A DNA stretch of 64,000 nt from JAHQVK01 sp036788295 (GTDB lineage Bacteria > Myxococcota > Kuafuiibacteriia > Kuafuiibacteriales > Kuafuiibacteriaceae): positions 1-64,000 of the forward strand of contig DAIQNR010000004.1 in assembly GCA_036788295.1 (NCBI GenBank). The letters run 5' to 3'. Shown here piece after piece: positions 34,446 to 40,499 of the stretch. The notes beneath the pieces were generated by a model. It worked only from the letters and a program-made list of their open reading frames with translations, was not told where the DNA came from and ran no database searches. The position numbers were made by a program, and so were the translations under genes. Numbering within the stretch: the stretch's first letter is position 1; each line of letters opens with the position of its first letter.

Positions 34446-34959
34446 GTGTCCCTCATGCGCGCTCCATGGTGGCAGATGGTCGTGGTGCTGGCGGTCGCCG
34501 CGGCGGGCGCAGCGCTGCTGGCGGCCGGCTGGCACCTGCACGCGAGCGCTGCCCGACTGCTGTCGGAAGGCGAGCGGGCGCTGGGCGAGGTGGTCCAGGT
34601 GCTGAACGAACAGCGCGAGACGCGCGACCCTGATCACGGCGCGGGGCAGGGGCAACCCAACGCCGTGGTCGTGCGCGGTCGGACCCCGCTGTACGTGTAC
34701 TCTGTCGAGGTGCCGGTGGTTCGCTTCACGGCAAGCGACGGTCGCGTGGTCGAAGTGCGCGGTGCCGACACGGTGCCAGGTACGATCACGCCCGGCGGCG
34801 CGCTTCTGGTATACTATCCTCCGAATGAGCCGCAGCTAGCGTGGCTCGAGTCGGAGCTCGCCGACCCCACAGGGCCCCTATGCGCTGGCGGCGCTCGGAG
34901 CAGCCTGCCTGCTTCCCGGCCTGTTCATGGCCTGGCAACTGTCGCGCGGCCGGGCTTGA
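34446..34959 (+). pseudogene. DUF3592 membrane protein with a single frameshift
   Basis: The start (GTG 34446 or ATG 34455) gives a membrane segment (MVVVLAVAAAGAALLAAG), then the beta domain with YSVEVPVVRFTASDGR and LVYYPPNEPQLAWLE, matching DUF3592. The second membrane helix, ALAALGAACLLPGLFMAW, is found only after a one-base frame change at about 34866-34878, and that frame ends at TGA 34957-34959. Without the shift the frame runs on with unrelated residues to TAG 34983-34985 in the palindromic element. Either the gene is frameshifted or the draft has a one-base error. Confidence 0.7.
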
Positions 34960-34967
34960 GCCCGGCC
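34948..34967 (+). terminator. Hairpin over the true end of the DUF3592 gene
   Basis: GGCCGGGC-TTGA-GCCCGGCC is an eight-pair perfect stem with a four-base loop, and the loop contains the corrected TGA stop codon. No T-run follows, so it would be a weak or Rho-assisted terminator at most. Confidence 0.35.
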
Positions 34968-34981
34968 AAGAAGGACGAGCT

Positions 34982-35171
34982 CTAGAGCACCGAACGGGTT
35001 GGAACGGCGCCTCCAGGCGAAAGATCCTGTGTTCCTGGCCGTCCGGCGGCGGACTGAGGCTACTCCCCGTAACCGACGGAGCCGCCCCTCGAGGGTCGCC
35101 GCAGGCGACCGGACGGCCAGGGACGCAGGAAACGAGCCTGGGGCGTTGGTCCAGCCCGATCGGTGCTCTAG
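34982..35171. repeat. Complete 190-bp palindromic element
   Basis: Perfect 12-bp inverted ends: CTAGAGCACCGA (34982-34993) and TCGGTGCTCTAG (35160-35171). The inverted similarity continues inward imperfectly for about 64 bases per arm, both arms reaching CCTGGCCGTCCGG, around a central spacer of about 60 bases that is itself GC-rich. No protein frame of note is inside. Partial copies lie at 1-93 and 31479-31511. It sits between two converging gene ends. It could be a MITE-like mobile element, a structured RNA or a bidirectional terminator. Confidence 0.75.
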
Positions 35172-35172
35172 C

Positions 35173-35982
35173 TTAGGATTCGAAGAAGAGGCTCCCCCAG
35201 AGGCTGACCCAATCCTCCTTGGCTCTGGGCGAAGCGCGGCTCATCACGGTCGTGGCGACGAGCCAGCGGCCGGGCCGAGGGATGAGAAGCCGGACTTCGC
35301 CCTTGGCGTCGGTTCTCACCTGCTGGACCGCCTCCATGGTCTCGATCCAGAGCAGGTCCACGAGCGCGTCGGCGAGCGGAGCCCCGTTCTTCTGGACCCG
35401 AAAGCCGACGGGCTCGTCCCGATGGGGAAACGGAGGCTCTAGGGGCGTGATCTCGATGGGCAGACCGATCCTTTGGTCAAATCCTTTCAGCTCGCTCCCC
35501 ACCCGGACCAAAGCCTTGCAGGATCGGGCGTAGCTCTCCCGGCCCGGCTCTTCCATCTCCTTGCGCTTCGCCCGCTCCCGCACGATGGCGTCGAGTCCCT
35601 CCGCCTCGAGGTACTTTCGAAAGGCGACCGGTCCGAGCTCGGTGTAGGCCGGGCGCGCGGTGTAGCCGAGCGCATGGACCCCAGGCTCGGCGAGCCGAGC
35701 CATTCCGCTGTAGGTCGCCGTCGCGGACTTGGTCTTCGAAGGCTCGAGGCGGCGGATGGGGCCGAGCGCGCCGCCGGGACTCGACACCTCGAACCGCAGG
35801 ACGCGTTTCGCGGGGACGATGATGTCCCGGAGGTCGCCGGGATGCCCTACCCGAAGCCGGATCGAGACGCTCTGCCCGGGCGCAATTTGGGCTCGGTCGG
35901 GCTCGAGCTACATGTCGTGACCGAGGCCGACCGACGGGGTGACGAGCAGGGCGAGCCCGGGGAGGAGGGTGGTCTTCCGCAT
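35173..35982 (-). pseudogene. DUF4198 exported protein gene with a nonsense codon
   Basis: From ATG 35982 the frame encodes a signal peptide (TTLLPGLALLVTPSVGLG) and then HDM-stop-LEP, the stop being TAG at 35910-35908. In DUF4198 proteins this place normally reads HD-x-W-LEP, so TGG has become TAG. The frame is otherwise open to 35173: IAPGQSVSIRLRVG, YTARPAYTELGP, then the Ig-like end VDLLWIETMEAVQQVRTDAK and RPGRWLVATTV. Full length would be about 270 codons. One base change inactivates it, so it is either a recent mutation or a sequencing error. Confidence 0.8.
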
Positions 35983-36243
35983 CCCAAGGACAATCGGCGA
36001 CCGGACAACGGCGTTCAAGTGCGCCGAGCCAGCCGGCCGGCTGGCCGCCAGCGAGACGCCAGAGCCGAGCGGCCTGGGGATTCGGCGGTGGAGGGGAGGA
36101 CAACTCCAGACACTCCGCTGGGGCCCCCTCGGAAATCCGAGTCGCCGCGGCCCTTCCGATGAAATGGTCGGGGGAGGTAGGGAGAAATTGCCAACGATCC
36201 CAATCACAGTCTACGTGGCGCATGTTCTGCTTAGAATGTCGCC

Positions 36244-37044
36244 ATGCATCGACGGACCACCCTCTTGTTCCTCGTCTCGGTCACAGCCGCGTGCGGCGAC
36301 ACGGTGGACTCTCCGCTCCCGCTCGGTCCGCCGAGCGACGACGCCGGGGCGGGCCTGGACCAGGGCACCGCGCCCGACCAGGGAGCTCGCCCAAACGCCT
36401 GCGAGCTCCCCATCACGGCTGGACCGTGTGAAGCGGCGATCCCCCGCTTCGCCTTCGATACGGAGCGCGCGCGCTGCGTTCCGTTCACCTACGGAGGCTG
36501 CGGCGCGAACGAGAACAACTTCGAGTCCCTCGCCGACTGCCAATCGGCTTGCGGATCGGCGACCGCGATCTGCGGGACCCGCGGCGCTGATCCCTGCGCG
36601 CCGCTCGAGTTCTGCGATTTTGACCACCCGCTCTGCGGCGCCAGCGACCTAGGCGGCGTGTGTCGCCCGAAGCCCGACGCCTGCTCACGCGAGTACGACC
36701 CGGTGTGCGGCTGCGACGGCCGAACCTACGGCAATCGGTGCGAAGCCCACGCGAACGGGGTGAGCGTCGGCTCGAGCGGCCGGTGCGAAGACCCTGTGCA
36801 GGTCTGCGGTGGCTTTTCCGGCCGCGCTTGCGGCGGGGGTGAGTTCTGCCGTTTTGACGTAGATGGCTGTGACTGGGCCGATGCGCAGGGCGTCTGTCAG
36901 GGCCGCCCCGAAGTCTGTACCGATGAGTACGCACCGGTGTGCGGCTGCAACGGCCAAACCTATGGGAATCGATGTCTCGCAAGAGCCGACGGCTTCGATG
37001 CCGCCTACTCTGGGTCTTGCGAGCCAAGCGGTACCGGATCCTAG
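36244..37044 (+). CDS. Lipoprotein with one Kunitz and two Kazal inhibitor domains
   Basis: 266 residues: lipobox LVSVTAAC (Cys17), an Asp/Gly linker, then a Kunitz/BPTI domain (53-103) with six Cys (53, 62, 78, 86, 99, 103) and FTYGGCGANENNF. Two non-classical Kazal domains follow (about 131-181 and 209-259), each with DPVCGC or APVCGC and GxTYGNRC. By homology the P1 residues would be Glu63 (Kunitz, GPCE), Arg149 (first Kazal, CSR) and Asp227 (second Kazal, CTD). It should be a surface-anchored serine-protease inhibitor. Twelve bases separate it from a secreted protease gene on the same strand. Confidence 0.9.
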   Translation: MHRRTTLLFLVSVTAACGDTVDSPLPLGPPSDDAGAGLDQGTAPDQGARPNACELPITAGPCEAAIPRFAFDTERARCVPFTYGGCGANENNFESLADCQSACGSATAICGTRGADPCAPLEFCDFDHPLCGASDLGGVCRPKPDACSREYDPVCGCDGRTYGNRCEAHANGVSVGSSGRCEDPVQVCGGFSGRACGGGEFCRFDVDGCDWADAQGVCQGRPEVCTDEYAPVCGCNGQTYGNRCLARADGFDAAYSGSCEPSGTGS

Positions 37045-37056
37045 CCTAGGAGCCAG

Positions 37057-38628
37057 ATGATGCGCTTGTTTTGCTGCTGTTCATTATTTCTCTTGGTAGC
37101 GACCCTCGCCGCGTGCGGGGATCTGGATTCGCCGGGGCTCGACGCCGACGCACCCCGGCCTGAAGCGGGTGCCGACGCCGCACCTGGTCCGCAAACGGAC
37201 GCCGGCACGGATGGAGGCGATGCGGGGAAGACCGATGGCGGGACGCCGGCAACGGGGGTTCTCCAGAACGCCAACGGCGCGAATGCTCGCTACGCGGGCA
37301 TCGGTCGGTCCCAAGCCGGTGCGACGTGCACCGCGAGCCTACTCGACGTAGGGGGCGAAGACGAGGCCCCTGCGTATGTCCTCACGGCCGGCCACTGCAC
37401 CGGCTGGTGGGACCACACCGACCTCTTCGAGGAGCGCCCGCCGAACTCACCCGGGGAGGTGATCTTTCATTTCTTCACCGATACCGCCGAGGCACGGCGC
37501 GCGGTGCCGGTCGCGGTCGCATCCTACTCGAGCATGGTGGGCACCGATGTCGCGATCCTTCGCCTCGACGCGACGGTCGGCGCGCTCCGTGACATCGGGG
37601 TCGAGGGTTTGCCTCTTGCTCCTTCGATGCCCGCAGAGGGCTCCGCCATCGCCAACGTCGGTGCACCGACGACGACGTTCGAGGACCCCGAGGAGCACCT
37701 CCGACGGGGGTCCTGCTCACTCGGCCCGCGCACCCGGCTCGTCGAGTTCGAGTGGCTCTGGCCCGATACCGTCGCGCACGATTGCCCCGACATTCGGGTG
37801 GGCAGCTCTGGCTCGCCGCTCTTGGATGAAAGCGAAGCAATCTTTGCGATCGTCCATACCACCACGAGCGGACCGCCGCACGCGAGGTGCCATCTCGGTC
37901 GGCCGTGCGAACTGCACGAGGACGGCATCCGGTCTCCGGATGCGACGAGCTACGCCATCCCAGTTGCAGGTCTTGGCGCCTGCTTCGTTTCGGGGGTGCT
38001 CGACCTCGAGAGCGCGAGCTGCTCGCTGCAGCGCCCCAGCGGCCTCATCGCGGCGCGGGAAGGCGCTCGCTACGTTGCGGCAGAACCCGAGGCGACCGCG
38101 CGGGTCGCGCTCTCGAGCGAGGCGGGCATCACCCACGCCCAAGCAAAATGGGGGCTCGCCACGAGCACCGACTGCAGCAGCCAGGACGGCTGGAGCACGG
38201 CCTTCGCGATCGCCGAGACGCCCGTGCTCGAGGTCCCGCTGCCCCTGACCGACCAGCTCGTCGTGGCTTGCCTGCGCGGCGGCCCATCGAGCGAGGACAT
38301 CGAAGCGCCCGAAAGCGCAATTGCGTGGCTCGTGCAGGTGGACGGGACGCCACCCGAGCTGCCGCTGCCGGTATCCTACGTGACCGCGGGCGACACGGCG
38401 ACGTTTACGGTGGTCGTCGAGAACCCAACCTACGCGAGATACCTCCATAAGTTCGGGCTCGAAGCCTCGATCGACTGCGGCGACCTCGACGGATACACCA
38501 ACGTGAACGTGCGTTTCGGGCGCTTCATGGTGCCGCTCACGAGCGAGCCGATGCGCGTGTGCGTGCTCGCCTTGGACTTCGCGGCAAACCGCAGCGAGCC
38601 GATGGAGTGGGTCCTCACCGGAGATTGA
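37057..38628 (+). CDS. S1-family (trypsin/V8-like) protease lipoprotein
   Basis: 523 residues. Lipobox VATLAAC (Cys20) is followed by a long Asp/Gly/Ala linker (21-65). The protease domain has the triad His113 in VLTAGHC, Asp164 in TDVAILRL and Ser251 in GSSGSP. The residue before the nucleophile is Ser, not the Asp of trypsin; V8-type enzymes also deviate here. The C-terminal 190 residues form two beta-sandwich-like repeats containing TDCSSQDGW and DCGDLDGY. It is the second gene after the Kunitz-Kazal inhibitor, probably one transcript. Confidence 0.87.
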   Translation: MMRLFCCCSLFLLVATLAACGDLDSPGLDADAPRPEAGADAAPGPQTDAGTDGGDAGKTDGGTPATGVLQNANGANARYAGIGRSQAGATCTASLLDVGGEDEAPAYVLTAGHCTGWWDHTDLFEERPPNSPGEVIFHFFTDTAEARRAVPVAVASYSSMVGTDVAILRLDATVGALRDIGVEGLPLAPSMPAEGSAIANVGAPTTTFEDPEEHLRRGSCSLGPRTRLVEFEWLWPDTVAHDCPDIRVGSSGSPLLDESEAIFAIVHTTTSGPPHARCHLGRPCELHEDGIRSPDATSYAIPVAGLGACFVSGVLDLESASCSLQRPSGLIAAREGARYVAAEPEATARVALSSEAGITHAQAKWGLATSTDCSSQDGWSTAFAIAETPVLEVPLPLTDQLVVACLRGGPSSEDIEAPESAIAWLVQVDGTPPELPLPVSYVTAGDTATFTVVVENPTYARYLHKFGLEASIDCGDLDGYTNVNVRFGRFMVPLTSEPMRVCVLALDFAANRSEPMEWVLTGD

Positions 38629-38751
38629 AGCCAGCTTTGCCATCCTAGTCCTTTCGGCCCTGCGACGAGGCGCCGCGGGGAGCGAGCGCGCGAAGAGCAG
38701 GACGTCCGGTAAACTCGTAGACGAGAGCGCGGTTTGCGCCCGGGAGCATTC

Positions 38752-40101
38752 ATGTCGGTTGTCCTGTCGTCCGCCCCCACCCAACCCTCGAACCGGAAGG
38801 GATGGGACGACCTGTCGGGCCCGCGAGGGCGGGTCCTCACCACCCTCCGCGCGATGCGCGATCCGTACCGGTGGCAGCTCGAATGGCAGGCAGAGCACGG
38901 AGATCCGTTCCGGCTCGACGCTTTGAACGGCCGCGTCGTCCTCAGCGGCCGCCCGGAGTGGGCCAAGGCGGTGTTCGCGCTCCCCGCCTCGACCTTTCGA
39001 CCGTTCGCGGTGAACACGCTCGCTCCGCTCTTCGGGAGCGGTTCCCTGTTGCTCCTCGACGGCGAGCGGCATCGCCGCGAGCGCCGGCTCCTTCAGCCCT
39101 CCTTTCAGGGGGCGCGGCTTCACGCCTGGAAAGACGAGATCCGCGAGATAGGCCGAGGGCGTTCGGCGGGCTGGGGGGAGGGTCGCGCCATCGAAGCGAC
39201 CGCCGAGACCCGAGCCGTGACCTTCGAGGTCATCGTCCGCATCGTGTTCGGGGCCGAGTCCGACGAGGAGGTGGCGATCCTGTCCCGTACCGCCGAGCAG
39301 CTGCTGGGAAGCGTGGCCTCGATCCTCTTGTTCAGCCGGGCGAGCCACGTCCGGTTCTTTGGCCTCAGCCCGTGGGACAAACTCCTGAGCGCCCGCGCGA
39401 GGCTGTGGGCGCTGCTCCAGGTTGTCATCGAGCGGCGGCGCCAAAGCGGCGCGCGGAGCTCGGATGTGCTCTCCCTGCTGCTCGATGCGACCTTCGAGGA
39501 CGGGACACGCCTTTCCGACGAAGATCTCTTCGCCGAGCTCCTCACGCTACTCGTGGCCGGCCACGAGACCACGACGATCTCCCTGGCCTGGGCGCTTCAT
39601 TTCGCCGCTACCCACCCCGAGGCGCTGGCCCAGCTCAGAAAGGAGGTCTCGGAGAACACAGAAGACAAACCCCTGCTCGACGGCTGGGTGAAGGAGAGCT
39701 TGCGTCTCAACCCTATCGTGGACGCCGTCTTCCGCACCCTGGTGGAGCCGGTGGAGATCGAGGGCTTCACCTTCGAGCCCGGTGTGAGTTTGGCCGTATC
39801 TCCGGTGCTGCTCCACCTGAACCCCGAAGTGTACCCGGAGCCGGAGCGATTCCTCCCGTCTCGCTACTTCGAGCGAAAGTACCTTCCCCACGAGCACGTC
39901 GCCTTCGGCGGCGGCGTCCGCCGGTGCATCGGGGCGGCCCTCGCGACCCTCGAGATGCGGGTCGTCTTGGAGGAGTGGCTCGGGCGCTTCGATTTCGAGC
40001 CGCTCGGTCAGCCCCGCGCGGTGCGCAAGAACCTCGTCATGGCTCCAAACGGTGTTCCCCTGCGCGTCCGCCGTCGGTCGCCGTCAGAGGCGACGGCGTA
40101 G
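38752..40101 (+). CDS. Cytochrome P450
   Basis: 449 residues, a complete P450: I-helix AGHETTT, K-helix ExxR in KESLRLNP, the PERF-type motif in EPERFLPSRYF and the heme ligand loop FGGGVRRCIGA. It belongs with the CYP102/CYP110-like long-chain group by the sequence around the heme and the absence of a membrane anchor, but the substrate is open. ATG 38752 is chosen because GGAG lies six bases upstream. No ferredoxin or reductase gene is in the window. A subtilase pair follows downstream. Confidence 0.93.
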   Translation: MSVVLSSAPTQPSNRKGWDDLSGPRGRVLTTLRAMRDPYRWQLEWQAEHGDPFRLDALNGRVVLSGRPEWAKAVFALPASTFRPFAVNTLAPLFGSGSLLLLDGERHRRERRLLQPSFQGARLHAWKDEIREIGRGRSAGWGEGRAIEATAETRAVTFEVIVRIVFGAESDEEVAILSRTAEQLLGSVASILLFSRASHVRFFGLSPWDKLLSARARLWALLQVVIERRRQSGARSSDVLSLLLDATFEDGTRLSDEDLFAELLTLLVAGHETTTISLAWALHFAATHPEALAQLRKEVSENTEDKPLLDGWVKESLRLNPIVDAVFRTLVEPVEIEGFTFEPGVSLAVSPVLLHLNPEVYPEPERFLPSRYFERKYLPHEHVAFGGGVRRCIGAALATLEMRVVLEEWLGRFDFEPLGQPRAVRKNLVMAPNGVPLRVRRRSPSEATA

Positions 40102-40159
40102 CTCGGCGAGGAATCCTGCGAGCTCGCGATGGCTGGGAGGCCCGCGGTCCGGGCGGGAC

Positions 40160-40199
40160 CATTGACAGCGAGCCTGCGAGGCACCAACGTTGGTCAATG
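40160..40199 (+). promoter_or_regulatory. Palindromic site and possible promoter before the I9-like gene
   Basis: A perfect 12-bp palindrome ACCAACGTTGGT (40183-40194) sits within a wider inverted repeat CATTGAC (40160-40166) / GTCAATG (40193-40199) that includes the ATG of the small gene. TTGACA at 40162-40167 could be a -35 box. Such symmetry at a start codon suggests a repressor site or an RNA hairpin, but this is unproven. Confidence 0.4.
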
Positions 40200-40499
40200 C
40201 GGTGGTCCACGCTGGTCCACGTGGCTGGAATCGGGTGCGCGAGTTCGTCTCCCGCCGCAGGTTCGCTCGGCTACATCCCGGGCGAGCTCGTGGTGGTGCT
40301 CGAGGAGGGCGCGGAGCCTCCGACGTCCATCGACGGGATCGACTGCGAGCCGGGGGTCTGGGGAAACGCGCGCACCCTGCTCCTTCGCTGCGGACCCCTC
40401 GAGCGCCCCGAGGTCACCGAGGACCTCGCCCGCATCCTTTCTCGAAGGCCGGGGGTGCGCTCCGCGGAGCCGAACATGTTGAGGGAGCAGATCGATTGA
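40197..40499 (+). CDS. Small lipoprotein resembling a peptidase-I9 propeptide
   Basis: 100 residues. The N terminus includes VHVAGIGCASSS, a probable lipobox at Cys14. The body reads YIPGELVVVLEEGAE, then the strand TLLLRCGPLE, then VTEDLARILSRRPGVRSAEPN. The pattern E-(V/I)-V-V-x-L-E, a helix, then GV-x-S-A-E-P-N is that of subtilisin propeptides (inhibitor I9), which fold the protease and inhibit it. Its TGA overlaps the ATG of the subtilase gene (TGATG). A separate, membrane-held chaperone or inhibitor for the protease is the natural reading, though not proven. Confidence 0.65.
   Translation: MRWSTLVHVAGIGCASSSPAAGSLGYIPGELVVVLEEGAEPPTSIDGIDCEPGVWGNARTLLLRCGPLERPEVTEDLARILSRRPGVRSAEPNMLREQID

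Noticed and set aside
34982..35171. Group II intron domain V/VI or a simple insertion sequence
   Set aside because: No domain V consensus and no transposase frame can be found in the 190 bp.
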